Shown: piece after piece, positions 11,700 to 24,124 of the stretch | Layout: the number at the start of each line of letters is the position of its first letter | Numbering within the stretch: position 1 is the first letter of the stretch | Assembly (NCBI RefSeq): GCF_932294415.1 | Contig: NC_065535.1 | Location: 90,908,862-90,972,861, forward strand | DNA length: 64,000 nt | Direction: 5' to 3' | Source: Quercus robur | Taxonomy: Eukaryota; Streptophyta; Magnoliopsida; Fagales; Fagaceae | Notes under the pieces: model-generated | Told to the model about the DNA's origin: nothing | Database searches by the model: none | Seen by the model: only the letters and a program-made list of their open reading frames with translations | Translations under genes and position numbers: made by a program

Positions 11700-14600
11700 C
11701 TAGAGAAGGAAGTTATCAATCATATGGAAAACCACATCAGCACCATCTGAATTTAACCAATAGCTCTTCACCTGAAAACACAAGTAGATAATAAGGAAAA
11801 AAAAAAAATCAAAACATCATACATTTGTTACTGGCCAGCAGTTTGACCATATTTTATGTATTTTCCTCATTATTATATGTTACAGCCACTTAAAGAATCT
11901 TGAACTAGACCTCTTCAAGGTTTAAAATGACTTGGTTATACTGTATAGTTTTCAAGTTCAGGATGCAATGTGGAAAGAAACTAAAACAAGAAGAAAAAGA
12001 ACTAAAGCTGCCAAGTAGGCAAATACTACTAATTTACACTTGGACATAAATAACTACAGCATCCAATTACTAATAATTTAGACTTGGATATCAATTACTC
12101 TTCTTTAGTTAAGATGATCTCTGAGGTATGTACAGAATCTACAGATATAATACCTATTGGTTTGGTTTGACCAGTTTGACCCAAAGACAAGACAAGCTTG
12201 TGACCTGCTACACTCATATCATAGTATCTACCTAAGGCAGCTGCCTCAGCACAGGGATTTGTGTTCACACAACCTGCAGGACAAGTTGTATGCTCAACTA
12301 GGCACATTTACAGCTATGGAGCACATTTCAGGAAAAAAAGGGAAAAAAAATAAAAGATGAAGAGAAAATTAGGCACATTAAGACTAACATCTGGAGAAGG
12401 CACAACCTATCTCAATCAATGACATCAAAGTTAACATGTCCTACAGGAACAACAAGAATTTCCCATCCATTTGAAGGAGGTGTTCAGAACACAAGTCAAA
12501 AGAAAAAATCACTAGGAAGAATGCTTTAGAGCTTTCAGCTTATAGAAAAGCTACCAAGACTCAGAACTTACCTGGATGGTATTGTGAGCAATATATCGCT
12601 GTCTACTTTTCTGAAAGCTGACATCCACACGTTCCCAAGTTACCTGAGTGAGACCTCTAATCATCTCCTCTACATATAAGGAAAGAAGAATACTCATAAA
12701 TAACCAGAAGTGAAATGGAAAAAGAACTTAAGAATAAATGTTACAGAAAAAATATTGTCAGGCATATGCAGATCAAACACTATGGTCAAGAAGTTAACAG
12801 TAAGACACATAGAGAGTATATGTGTAACAGTAAGCAGCACATTTCATTTTAACTGTAAATGAGTTATACAATATATTGTATTTCTGCATCGCTTAAATTT
12901 TGTCAGTTTCTTCTCTTGTGGAATTTTTGGAGTTATGTAATTTTAGATTTTAATTCCAGGCATCTCTCTTGTATATTGCCCATAAGCTTCATTGATGCCC
13001 AATAATATCTCATTAATATAACTCTTTTTCTACCGATAAGAAATAAAAATGTAGATACAATAATAAACAAGAGTTACATCCCCCATCCTTTTGTGGTTTG
13101 ATTGGTAAGTATTTCCAAATCTAATTAGAATGCACTTATGCACCATTGAAGTGCAAGAATCCAATAAAGGTGCCACCTATTGAACTTAAGGAGTTTAGAT
13201 AAATTGGAAGTGTTCGCACAGTATTGACAACATTATTAGCAATCATCAAGTAGCAATTGGGAAATCAAATGATGTTTAATAGAATATTATTATAACACAA
13301 AACTTATACGATTGCTAGTGTAGAAAACATCATGAGAAGAGAACCATGGTCAGGAAACAAGCCTAAATAAAGGAAAAGGAGACAAATTGGGACAGAAACA
13401 TGTATTTAAAGAGCGCAAACAGGGTGAGCCACCCTTGTAAACTGGATGTCTACATGAGAAAACAGAAGAAAACACATCTAAAGTTTAACAACTCGACAAA
13501 ATCCAACATTGGCTACCCATTCATTTAAAGCTTTAAGAAAGAAGAGGCCCAATATCTTGTGCTGCAATTACATAACCCAATCTTGGGCAAATTCTATTTT
13601 CTTTAAGGTGACAATTATACCCCAAATAACCTTTGGGAATGGTGAAGATGGTAGGGAAGGTAATAATATCTATGATAAAGGTAATTAGTAATATGGGAAT
13701 GATGATGTTCATTGTTGTAGTTAATTAATTTTTGAACCTCCAACCATATGCTTTGAACTTGGAATTTGTTTCTTTGTCTTATTTTTATTGTATCACATCC
13801 TACCATCCTCATCTCCAAGAGACACCAACAATGCACAGAAACCAAAGCTCAAATTTTTAGGCTGGCACTGTTGTGTCCATCCCTGGAAAACTAAAGCCAA
13901 AAACTAAGCAACACCAAAAAAAATAAAAGAAGGTAAAAGGTTTGACAAACCTTCTAAGTCAATCGTTTGGTTCCCAGCAACTAAAGATGCTTTGTTGCAA
14001 ACGTCATCCATGGTTTCTCGCTCAACATATACAATATGTGGGTATCTCTCATCTGTTACAAGAAGATTGGACTGCAAATGAAAAAAAGAAAAAAAATTAA
14101 GTGTTTGGTATTATATAAAACATGTACATATTAATGGGAATAATAATGCATTAGAATGTATATAAGACCAAAACTCAAACCAAACCTTCGGAAGTTCATT
14201 TTGACGCCGAATTGATGACGTTCTCCAGCCAACCATATCTTTATGACAAGTTAAGGTTGACATAAGATCATATAAAAAGCAAAGATAGGACCTTATGTTT
14301 AAACACAACATTCAAAATCCAATAGCTGTCTTAAATACAAAAGAGGATACGGTCATAATTTGCATTTGCATAAGCCACACGCCTTTTGAATGCACGTAAA
14401 GCTGATCTACACAGGTCATTAGTCACAAATTACTGGAAATTGTAACAATTAAATTCTTAGAATTCAATGCTATTTGGTCAACTGATCAGTGTTGTGGATA
14501 AATTGACACTAACATGAATTTTAGGTCCTCAGAATCATTAACCATTCGAAGGAGGAGAGGAGGTTTCCCATCATTTTTGTCCATGAGGAATAAATGCTTC

Positions 14601-17119
14601 CCAGACATCCCAGCAACCAAGTGTGCAGTTTGAGATGCTCTTCTCTCGAGAAAAGGAAGACCACAGAGAAATGGGAGCTGTAAATACAAAAACAAGATAA
14701 CAAAATGCAAGGGTCATTGTACTGGATACATGTAATCCATCAGATGCATATATAAATAAAAATATATTGAGATTAATAGTCTCATTATAGAAAAATTCTC
14801 TAATAACATAATGAGAACACAAGATAATTAAAACTTCATCAAGGTGCGATCTAGTGGTGATCTCAATGTTCTTCAGTTATCATCATACCAATAATCACAA
14901 AAACCATGTATTTGCTTTCTTCTAAAGAATCTGAACCAAGTGAATTTGTAAATATGATAATCCACATCTACAACCTTCTTTTGCTAGTGAGCTCTAGCTC
15001 AATTGGGACCTCCTCCCCTTGCTAGTGATAGGTGGAGGGTGAGTGTTGTGGGTTCAAGACCCACTAGGTGTATGTAATTTACCAATAAAAAAAATTCACA
15101 ACCTTCTTTAACTTAGTAAGAACTGCCAATGAATTTTTCCCTTAATGCTTTATACATTTTCCCATGGGTCAAGTTATCAATAATCTCACTCAAAAAAAAA
15201 AAAAAAAAAAAGTTACCAAATAATCATTACATTGATAAAAAAAAAATGATACAGAATATGCATTCTTGCATGCATGTATGTATGTATGTATGATGGTGCT
15301 CAAATTGCATATAAGCATTTAGGAGCAAGCTGAACCTGCCTGTTTATGTCCCTTTGAACCAAGATGCGGTGTTGCAAATGTTATAAAGTTCATGGGCTCC
15401 AACCCAGCAATTTTAGGTTCATGAGGCTGCTCATGGCCTTGCACCATAGAATTCTTGTGCTCTTCACTTATAGGGTTTCCAGTAAGAGCTGCAGTTTTCA
15501 CTATTGAAGAGTGTTCATACAGCCTCCCAATGGCATACCTTGCAACAAGGCCTCCTAAAGAGTGTGCTACAAAAGAGATCTTCTGAACCTCAGGCCTACG
15601 TCTTACAACAGCTAAGACCTGCATCGGGTAATGCTCTATCACTCAAGATTGATGTTGCAAAGGTATTCCCAAATTAGTAATTAATAATAACAAAAACAAC
15701 AATAGCAACAATAACCTAGGAAAATTGAGATAAGTGAAGTTCAATATATCAATTAATCCTGGAAACATAAGGTCATAACATTATTACCAAATACCTCTTC
15801 AGCAAGCCTCTCACCCATCAAGTCAACTCCATCAAATGTCAATCTCGAAGAATTGCACTCACTGCCTGCTTAAAAGGTATCAAGTCAAAAAACAATTATG
15901 TTCTTGATCAACACATTAAGTACATTAATAGAGCCATTGAAAGGCATATTAGGAGGCAAGAATTTGTAGACTTCAGAAGGCTTAATAATGAATCACTGGA
16001 GTATAGAGAGCATAGAGAATATAATTAGCTTTAACAATCCTGAGAAAAATGAAACGAGTTACATTTATAAAGTAACTACCCACTTTGACTTCATCCTAAA
16101 TTCATATTAATTCAAAATATTCAAGAATTTGGACAATAATTTATTATTTCTTTTTCTATATCAAATATTCACCCAAACAAAGCCATACCTTGTAAATTAA
16201 TTGCCAAAATTCTTTATAAAGTTGATATAAGTATACACTTATTTTAAAGTTTATTCCCCAAAAAATTTCCAGATTTTGGTCAATTTTAGCCAAATTTCTG
16301 AACCTAATTACCAAATAATTTTGATAGAATGGTGTGGCATCCCTTGCCTAAGCATGAATTCCAAGTTAAAAGTTATTATAAGGCTCTAAGATCAGGGGAT
16401 GAGGAAGTTACCTCCTTGGAAGACCATATGGAAAGATTGAGCTCCACCTAGAGTTGCTCTCTTCACAGAGGCACTAAGGAAAATATTGACAGCAGAAAAT
16501 TTGAGGAAAAGGGAAATAAAAATTGAGGAGTGGTTTTGTATGTGTGATTCCAATGGGGATTTTGTGGATCACATTCTTCTACACTTATTTATTGCTAGGG
16601 ATTTGCGGGGTATATTGTTATGCCTATTTGATGTTAGTTGGACAATGCCTCAGTTAGTGAATGCCATGTTGGCTTCTTGGAACAGGAAGTTGGGAAAACT
16701 CAATAATGGAGAAGTTAATCGATAGCTCCTTTGGGCCTTATATGGTGTCTTTGGAAAGAGCCGAATAGGCGAACTTTTGACAGAAAGGTGTTAGTCATAC
16801 CACATTTCGGGTTTGCTTTTCTCAGAACCTTATACAACTAGACTTCATATTCCATTATTTCTCCATACTCGTTTTCAAGGACTTCCTAGATGATTTATAT
16901 TTCAGATGTTATCTTTCTTTGTTCTTTCTAGTTATTCCTTTGCATACACCTTGTCTAATAGGATAATTCTTTTTTGTGCTTTCGAAATAAAATTCATTAC
17001 TTATCTAAAAAAGTTTGGCTGAATTTAGTTTAGATTTTTTGATCGGTGAATTTAATTTAACTTAATTCAAGACTAAACATTTGGTTCATTAACGAAAAAT
17101 TAAAAGAACTTATTGACAT

Positions 17120-17217
<98 letters not shown>

Positions 17218-20062
17218 TGTTGTTCATAAATCCTTGGTAGTATATGCTATACCCATATCAGTAAAAACTTGCAACTTGAGATGTTATCACCCCAAATTAA
17301 ATTGTCCCCCATGCAAATTTTGTGGCATAATGCATAGTACAGCATATGAGTGCAGCAGGGAAGCCTTGATGATGCCAGGTCACTACATGAATATGCAAAT
17401 CGATTCACAATCCTAAAGCATTTGGTAAAGTTGCTAAAAGCGGATATATTTGCGTATACCTCTATAAAGTAGGAAAACATGAGAATTTAAAAAATACACG
17501 ATGATTTTGAAACTCTTGTTCAACAAATTCCAGTTAAACAGGGAAAACTTTATCAACATAGTCAGATAAAAAGTGGAGTAAAATTAGCCACATCTGCTTG
17601 TAGAAGATTATAAATGTATCTATGTCAATCTGAAAGTAAAAAGTCATCCCAAAGAACAAAATTGAAATGAAAAGCTATTCTCTTCAGCATTCTATCAACT
17701 GCGTATGATTAGTTGAAAATACTCAGATATCTAATTAGCATCCTATAAGATTATTAAGAAAGCTTTAACGTGCAGGTAAAGCAGGAATCACATGTGACAA
17801 GGAGAACTCACGGTGCACAATTACTTTATCAGGGAGCTTCTTTACAAACTGCTCTCCCGCATATCTCCAATCTGAGGCACTGAAAACACAAAAAAGCTGT
17901 ATTAGAGTATGTACAATCAGAGCTCTTTTGTTGAGCAACTATTATCTAACAGAACATAATGATCACTTATATGAAAATAAAATCTGAGATGGAAGATTGA
18001 GAAGGCCAGGAAAGACAAAAAGATCTCAGACTAAGGGCAGGTTAAGTACATTAAATGTGTCAAAGATACTTATTTAACAAAGAAGACACAAAAGATGAGA
18101 TATATGACACAATGACCTTGTAACAAGTAACTCAAGCAGTCACACATCTCTGTAAGATAAGATTGACTGCAAAATTGTGTCAAGTTTGTGTGAAAACTTA
18201 CATGACAATTTTAGATAGATACTGTATACCTGCTACATGGAAAGTTTTCACCATTGAAGACAAAATTATGCCATTGGAATAGGAGGAAGAAATATTTTAC
18301 GCAAAACATTTAAACCAAGCCCAGAAACTTTGAAAAAAATTATTTTTCTGACCTGAATTTTTTTCTTTGGAAATTAACACAAAAACACACAGTGGTTCTT
18401 TAACCCATAACCTCACTCTCTACCTCATTCTTCTAGGAAGAGGAGGAGTCATTGGAGCTAGAGATCAAGGGCCTCCCAACTGAAACTTATACCCCACATT
18501 ACTAGATAAAGCTCACACCTGTTACTTTCCTTTCAGCCTTCAGCAATTTGGGTAATGTTGGAATAGCATTCTAGTAAATTTTACTACCTCCAATGGAATG
18601 TTTTTTCAACTGTATATAAATATGATCACATGCCTGGCAAATTAGAAGGTTAAATATGATGGTGTCCAGGCATAGCCTTAACCAACCGCTCCATTTCAAC
18701 AAGGATTTACTGGACCCAATAGAGGGAACCGATAATTAATTTGAGCTGTCATTGGGGCTTGGATAAAAAAAGGTGATTAATTTATACCGCTTTAGCTTTA
18801 GCCATAATTTTAAGGAAGCGGTTCCTCTGCCCGGAAAAGGGTTTTAGGGAGTATAAAGTCTACTTCTCTTTGATTGTAATCATTTGATCCTTTTGCTATA
18901 GTTCATGTCCTGAAATATTGCAGTTTCCTTTGCCAATGAGCTCTAGCTAAATTGGCACCTCCTCCACTTGCAAATGCTAGGTGGACGATGAGATCATGGA
19001 TTTAAGACCCACTAGGTGGAAGTTTAACTTACCAATAATAATAATAATAAAGGAATTATTATGTTTATTTTTTCATTTAAGAAGAAATGGGTTTCTCCTC
19101 CTATATCTAGTTCTAGAATCTAGTATATATCCCTCGAAATGGCAAAACTTAGGTACAATACTTAACTGCTGTTCTTTAAGCTCTGCCGTGTGGCTGTACT
19201 TAACTAAAAATACTCTTCAACCATGTGGCAGAATGGGGAATCTAAGTAACAGCTCCTAAGTATTGTAACTAAGTTTTACCCTCTCGAAAATAAAGTTGAT
19301 GCTTGCAAAACGCAAGTCATAGCTCATAAGCAGTAGTTAAAATCCAAGACAAAGCACCTTCCTGATCAAAGCAAACAACTACCATCTTTTGCATTTTTTT
19401 TTTTTTTTAAAATTTTAAATTTCACAAGTAGTTTAAGCTTTTAAGGCTATGCTTAATGGTGTCAAATTTGCAAGGTCTTATTTTTTTTCCTTTTCTACTC
19501 TTACCAGCTATTCAAACGATACATGAATGTGAGCTAATTTTGATTTCAACGTAAAAGTTGAACCGGAAAACCGAATTGAAGCTCGAAAAATTAAAAAAAA
19601 TTAATGGTACCTGCCAATAAGTCCATTAACCATGACGACAAGGTGGTCCGGGAGCGCCCCAGAGGAGACTTGGAAGACGTCCTCGCCGCCGCTATCGGCC
19701 TCGACCTTGATGACGCCCTTGCTGTCTTTGCCCTTGAAGCAGCCACCGCCAATCTTCCTCAACACCTCCATGCTCTTACCGGAGCTGCTCGCCGCCGCCG
19801 CCGCCACCAAAGGCCTGGAAGTCGGAGACGAGAATCCAAACCCTACGCTTAATAAAAACGCCGATTCGCTTCGGATCGGTTTGGAAAATGCGGGTGCGAG
19901 TGATGATGATGATGATGATGATGAGGATGAAGCTGCTGAAGCGGTTAGAAGAGGAGAAGTTGTGGCGATCATGGAACGAAGAATGTGAGAAAAAGGAAAA
20001 AGGAATGTTAAAAAGGAAATGGATGGTGTGTGTAAAGGAAGAAAGAGCCGAAAGTGTGACAA
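11700..20062 (-). CDS. DUF676 putative serine esterase/lipase (10 exons)
   Basis: Alpha/beta-hydrolase of the DUF676 family, probably a lipid or acyl-ester hydrolase; its substrate is unknown. Exons in transcript order: 20062-19611, 17879-17812, 15865-15795, 15618-15340, 14677-14514, 14406-14351, 14238-14186, 14071-13951, 12669-12572, 11771-11700. They join in frame to 477 residues. The nucleophile motif AHSLGG (Ser217) follows the conserved HLVVMVNGLIG (about 140-150); ATPHLGS and ERRASQTAHLVAG follow, and His364 in DHMVGWRTSS is the likely catalytic histidine. The N-terminus is hydrophobic and Ser-rich, with a poly-Ser run encoded by a TCA microsatellite, and may be an organelle-targeting peptide. 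Met31 (19972) is an alternative start; the upstream Met was chosen because a TATA box lies about 100 bp before it. Intron 4 uses a GC donor. It resembles At4g25770-type proteins by recall. Confidence 0.88.
14985..15094 (+). mobile_element. tRNA-derived SINE, copy 1, in a DUF676 intron
   Basis: Shows a box-A-like TAGCTCAATTGG (14995-15006) and a box-B-like GGTTCAAGACCC (15051-15062), spaced as in a tRNA-type Pol III promoter. It ends in ACCAATAAAAAAAA. It is antisense to the host gene. A second member with the same layout is at 18933-19052. Confidence 0.75.
15272..15292. repeat. TGTA tetranucleotide microsatellite
   Basis: Short ATGT/TGTA run in an intron of the DUF676 gene. Confidence 0.7.
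16372..17010 (+). mobile_element. LINE (L1-type) 3' fragment in a DUF676 intron
   Basis: Translation of about 16400-16790 gives the tail of a plant L1 open reading frame: APPRVALFTEAL, ENLRKREIKIEEWFCMC, VDHILLHLFIARDL and MLASWNRKLGKL, matching the zinc-binding zf-RVT region that follows reverse transcriptase (consensus APPRVAFF, NLRKR, WCCMC, VDHLLLHC). The second cysteine of the DHILLHC type motif is replaced, and the frame has a stop just before APPRV, so it is dead. The 3' end is AATAAAATTCATTACTTATC followed by A-rich sequence. It is 5'-truncated and antisense to the host gene. Confidence 0.75.
17124..17212. repeat. CT dinucleotide microsatellite, about 44 units
   Basis: A nearly perfect run of CT of about 90 bases inside intron 2 of the DUF676 gene (GA in the transcript). 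Length is likely polymorphic between individuals. Confidence 0.95.
18933..19052 (+). mobile_element. tRNA-derived SINE, copy 2, in DUF676 intron 1
   Basis: Same family as 14985-15094: ATGAGCTCTAGCTAAATTGG at the 5' end, a box-B-like ATTTAAGACCC, then CACTAGGTGG and ACTTACCAATAATAATAA. Same plus orientation, antisense to the host gene. Confidence 0.72.
19138..19277. mobile_element. MITE with TIR GGCAAAACTTAGGTACAATA, copy 1
   Basis: The left end GGCAAAACTTAGGTACAATA is mirrored at the right end (TAAGTATTGTAACTAAGTTTTACC). The arms continue inward for about 60 bp each, with CTGTTCTTTAAG and CCACATGG type blocks. Non-coding, about 140 bp, in intron 1 of the DUF676 gene. A longer relative is at 20893-21065. 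Confidence 0.7.
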
Positions 20063-20161
20063 GTAGGAACGAAAAGTTCTTTTTGTTTCTTTGGGTTTTG
20101 GGGGAGTTTGTACTGCTACTGTTTACGACTCTAGAAGGTACGGTAATGGAAGAGCGGAGAT

Positions 20162-20169
20162 TATTTATA
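20162..20169 (-). promoter_or_regulatory. TATA box of the DUF676 gene
   Basis: On the minus strand the sequence is TATAAATA, about 100 bases upstream of the ATG at 20062. This predicts transcription starting near 20135, which favours the first Met over Met31. Confidence 0.6.
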
Positions 20170-20892
20170 CTGTTTTTTAGTTTTTACAGTTAAAAAAATA
20201 TAGAGACGCACCATTATTGGTGGTTCTTTCGGAGACTACTCAAATTTCAAGCTTTTTTTTTTTTTTTTTTTTTTTTTGACGGTTTCTTATTTCAGGTTGG
20301 GGCCGTTCGACTCTTCAAACTTCAACCTCTTTTATAGTTGAAATTTAGACCCAAAATTTAAATTAAAAAAAAAAAAAAAAGTTCACTGTGGTTAAAAATA
20401 AATTGATTTTTTTTTTGTCTTTTTTCTTTTATTTATGGTTATCTACTACTAAATCAATCATAAATGGACAAAACAGCTAAAAATATCATCTGGGTATAGA
20501 TGGACCATTCAAAAAAGGGTGTTCACGTTTTATTTATACAATAATACTATTTTTTGTGAGTATCATAATTAATGTTACATAATTATGTATTGTTGTTGTT
20601 TTTTTTTTTTTCAATCATAGAATGCGATGGTCTCATAAAAGGAATTTTTTTGTTATTCTCATAAAAAGAATTTGAATCTAAATGTTTTTATTAAAAATAT
20701 TAAAATATGTTAGTTGAATTAAAAATTCCCAAGTTATTGTTTTCTTTATTTTCTTTTTAAATGCTTTTCTTTAGGATTTAGTGAAGTTGGCTAAATCTTC
20801 TTTTTTTGGGGCTAAACAGTAAATAACATTCAAACAAATAAAGTAGAGAACTACAAATACATACAATAGATAACATTGAACCTAATAACAAT

Positions 20893-21065
20893 TGGCAAAA
20901 CATAGGTATAGTATTTATGTATTGTCTCTTAAGTTCCCTTTCTTAAAATTCAGCCATGTAACTATACTTAGTTAAAAATATATTTCCATCACATGAGAAA
21001 AAAGTTATATGACTGAATCTTAAGAGGGGAATTTAAAGAACATTATCTAAGTATTGTACTTACAT
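20893..21065. mobile_element. MITE with TIR GGCAAAACATAGGTATAGTA, copy 2
   Basis: The left arm (GGCAAAACATAGGTATAGTA ... CTTAAGTTCCC ... ATTCAGCCATGTAAC) is repeated inverted on the right (GACAAAATGTAAGTACAATA ... ATTCCCCTCTTAAGATTCAG on the minus strand). The arms are about 70 bp. Same family as 19138-19277. Confidence 0.7.
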
Positions 21066-21119
21066 TTTGTCTAACAACAATACACAAAACTATCCCAAAC
21101 AACTAACCGAAAACAAAAC

Positions 21120-21310
21120 TAATCAACAAGCTAGAACAAAAGCAAGACACTAAGGAATAGGACATTCATAAGAAACCAAATTTGGAGTAAGTTCCCAAGT
21201 AGCAAACAAACCCAACTTAGAGCTGGACATTCCCCACTTTGCTAACAAATGAGTGAGTAGCTTTGTTACCTTGTCTTGGTTTCTTGTGAATCTAAACATT
21301 TGCGTAAAAA
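21120..21310 (-). mobile_element. Possible LINE 3' tail (RNase-H-like coding relic)
   Basis: On the minus strand a frame reads KLLTHLLAKWGMSSSKLGLF, then ATWELTPNLVSYECP before a stop, which has the feel of the C-terminal end of a retroelement RNase H. No conserved catalytic motif is present, so this is a weak call. Confidence 0.3.
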
Positions 21311-21774
21311 GCACCAAAATATGTAAGTTGAATTACAATGATATTGGCTAAACATTTTTGTATGTTACTCTAAACATTGTAGGTTAAATGTTAGATGAGA
21401 TATTTTAATAATATATCCGGAGTTAGTCAATTACTCAAAAAATCTCCAACATCTTAATAGGGATAATAAAAAGGTATAATCTACCATTTTGTTTTTTATT
21501 GGAAAAAAAAAATAAAAAATAAAAAAACAAACAGAAAAGTTGAAATTTTGTTATTTTGTTCACGTGCAAATTTCTAATTAACTTATAGAGTTATAGTCAT
21601 AATCTAGTCAACGAGTTTCCTCAATTTCGATGTCGATGGGCTCTAGAAGAATTTAGCTATAAAAAGTAAAAACCAAAGGACTCTAGAGTCTAACTTGGTG
21701 AAGGGGTGTTAATCGAAAATTACCTCGTACACCCCCTGTTTTTTTCTCCAAAAAAAAAAAAAAAAAAAATCTGT

Positions 21775-21810
21775 CACATAAATGTAATATCTATCTATTA
21801 CATTTATGTG
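21775..21810. repeat. Perfect 14-bp inverted repeat (hairpin)
   Basis: CACATAAATGTAAT and its exact reverse complement are separated by the 8-base loop ATCTATCT. It sits between two long A tracts. It may be a decayed foldback element or a chance AT-rich palindrome. Confidence 0.6.
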
Positions 21811-22929
21811 TAATATCTATCAAAAAAAAAAAAAAAAAAGTTAATCTATTTGTAGAGTTTATTTTTATGAGAGAATGTGTAGTGTGTACTAAATAATTTC
21901 TTGGTGTTTATTAAGGATTTTTCTTGACATCTAGAATTGTCTTTGGAGAGATAAATAAAAAATTGTTGAATTAAATATGTATATTTTGATGTTTTTAAAG
22001 CAAATATTTATGATTTAAATCCCTCATTTTTATTGTAACTATCAAATTATCAAAAACAAAAATTGACACAGGAGAATTTTAAGTTTTAACCAAAGCATGT
22101 TCAAAGATTATAAGAATTGCATAATTAAATGTGATCCATATATTATTTCCTATTGTATATTAAAATAGCTAAGCTAATTCAAATACAATCTTCACATAAA
22201 AGTAAATTGATCAAAAAAAAAATAATGAGTAGAACTTGCATTAACAAGAAACGTGGTTATATTATAGACGAAACTAAATTTATAACTTAAAGGAAAATTA
22301 TAAGGAAAACTAAACGAAGTAGATCAAGTTTGGGTTTTGATGTTGATTATGATTATCTGTTGCTTAATTATTGATGCTATTTATACTAGAGACTTGATTG
22401 TTGATTTTAATGTTAATTACTTAGCCAAATTTGGGATTCTTAAGTCCTTAAAAAAAAATTATCTCTTATTCGGTTTGTAAAAGCTACAAATAAAAATGAC
22501 TTTTGTCTCAATGCCACTTTTTATTTTTTTATTTTTTTTGTTTCTCAAAAAAAAAAAAAATTTTCCCTTTTTTTAAAACACGAATAAACAGTCCTAAAAA
22601 CAAGTCTACCCAAGACTTGGGCTTGGTCCAAGTAAGAAAAGGTGGGCCGTTTCAGTTTTTAATAAAATATAAATGTGGCGCTAGTTTTATTTGATCCAGC
22701 AAATGGGTACTGTTTGAAGGGTTGGTTTTCAAGATTTTGCAGCAAATGGACTTTTATGAAATGGGGGCTGGGTTGCTCAATTATTTTACCTTTTCTTCTC
22801 CAATATGGGCCTCATCATTTCTAAATTGTTTATATATATATAATTTTTTTTTTTTTGGGGGGTGGGGGAGAGACTAAAAGACTTTTAGTAACGGTCAAAC
22901 GTAAATCTTTAGAGATAATGACAAGATTA

Positions 22930-23186
22930 AGGGTCTGTTTGGATAGAATTTATTTTGTTGAAACTGAAAACATTGTAGCAAAATAATTTTTTAATGTGTG
23001 AATAGTACTGTGGGACCCATTTTTAATGAAAAAGTTGTTAAAAAGTGAAATTTGTGGGTCCGTGAACAGTGAACGGATGCACTGTTCACGGACAAAAAGT
23101 CAACAAGTGCAGCTACCAAAAAAAAAAAGGGCTGAAACGCGTTGAAAGCAAAACGTGGACGCAAAAAGCCGAATCCAAACAGTCAC
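22930..23186. mobile_element. MITE with GGTCTGTTTGGATA ends, copy 1
   Basis: The left end GGGTCTGTTTGGATAG is inverted at the right end (AATCCAAACAGTCAC). Inside are GTAGCAAAATAATTTTT, GTGGGACCCATTTTTAATGA and TTTGTGGGTCCGTGAACAGT. The same modules recur at 48080-48270 and 59231-59547. Non-coding; the superfamily is not certain. Confidence 0.7.
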
Positions 23187-23252
23187 TAAGACCTAACCTT
23201 TTTTACCCAAAAAAAAAAAAACAAAACAAAACAAAAAACAAAAAAGAGAAGA

Positions 23253-23400
23253 CCTAGGGAGTGTTTGTTACATGGGTTTGAAAACATGCGTTTTATTATT
23301 TGAAAACATATGTGGAAATACATGTAGGTGAAAATGTGTTTAATGTTGTTTAAAAACTGAAAATGTGTGTTTGAGTGGGTATACCAAACACCCGCTAACG
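23253..23400. mobile_element. Small MITE with GGGAGTGTTTGTTAC ends
   Basis: The left end GGGAGTGTTTGTTAC matches the reverse complement of the right end (GCGGGTGTTTGGTATAC). The interior has repeated GAAAACAT/GAAAATGTGT blocks. About 148 bp, immediately right of another MITE. Confidence 0.55.
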
Positions 23401-24055
23401 TTTGAAGTTTGTTTTGTTCTCCCAGGATTCTACATATCCTCTATAAAAAAAAAAAATCCCGAATTTTGTATCTAATTTTATTTATTTATTATTATTTTTT
23501 CAGAGCTTTTTAGAGATAAAAGATAAGACCAAACCTGTGAAATGCACAATCCCTCCGAACCTTACAAACTCTAAAAAGTTTACTTAGATTAAATTAAATA
23601 GTAATAAAAGATTAAAAACGAAGAAAGGAAAATAAAAGAGGCATGTATAACATTTTAACCAAGCTACCTTACCTTTTACGGCTTGGAATTTATCTTGGAT
23701 CATTTGCACTATTTAGGAACTTGTGGTTGTGGGATAAAAAATTACCATGCACTTTGCTAACACGTACGTCTATTTTCTTAGACCACATATTAAATTCTAG
23801 AATGCACCATGGTGGGCACCGATGTCCCGTAATACAAACAACATAGAGCTCACGGGCTCAACATGGCCTAGCTCACGAGAACATTTCAATCACAGATTGT
23901 TCCTAGCTATCACAACTCATTGCTCACGACCCATCAAAGCGATTCTATCACACCCACCAAGCAAAAATATAACACATGGTCCAACCACCTCTCAATTGGT
24001 GCACGTACCACACGCTCCACAACTTTGCAGTGCCTTATCATATCTAAGAAATTCT

Positions 24056-24070
24056 TATATATATATATAA
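24056..24070 (+). promoter_or_regulatory. TATA box of the plus-strand PR-1 gene
   Basis: TATATATATATATAA, 55-69 bases upstream of the ATG at 24125. This would give a 5' leader of about 35 bases. Confidence 0.6.
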
Positions 24071-24124
24071 CAATTAGATCCCTAGGTCCATTAGTGCCAC
24101 AACAAAGAAGAAAAAAAATAAAAA

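Larger units (their letters stand above)
20170..22929. other. AT-rich intergenic region
   Basis: No gene found. It holds poly-T and poly-A runs (20252-20278, 21752-21770, 21822-21838), the MITE at 20893-21065, a possible LINE tail (21120-21310, minus) and a hairpin at 21775-21810. A short stretch at 22008-22065 (TTGTAACTATCAAATTATC then A-rich) resembles the 3' end of the SINE at 51775-51895. Confidence 0.5.

Noticed and set aside
19604-20193. Plus-strand open frames opposite exon 1 of the DUF676 gene
   Set aside because: GC-rich coding sequence on the minus strand leaves opposing frames open; the translations (Asp and Met runs) come from the GAT trinucleotide repeat.
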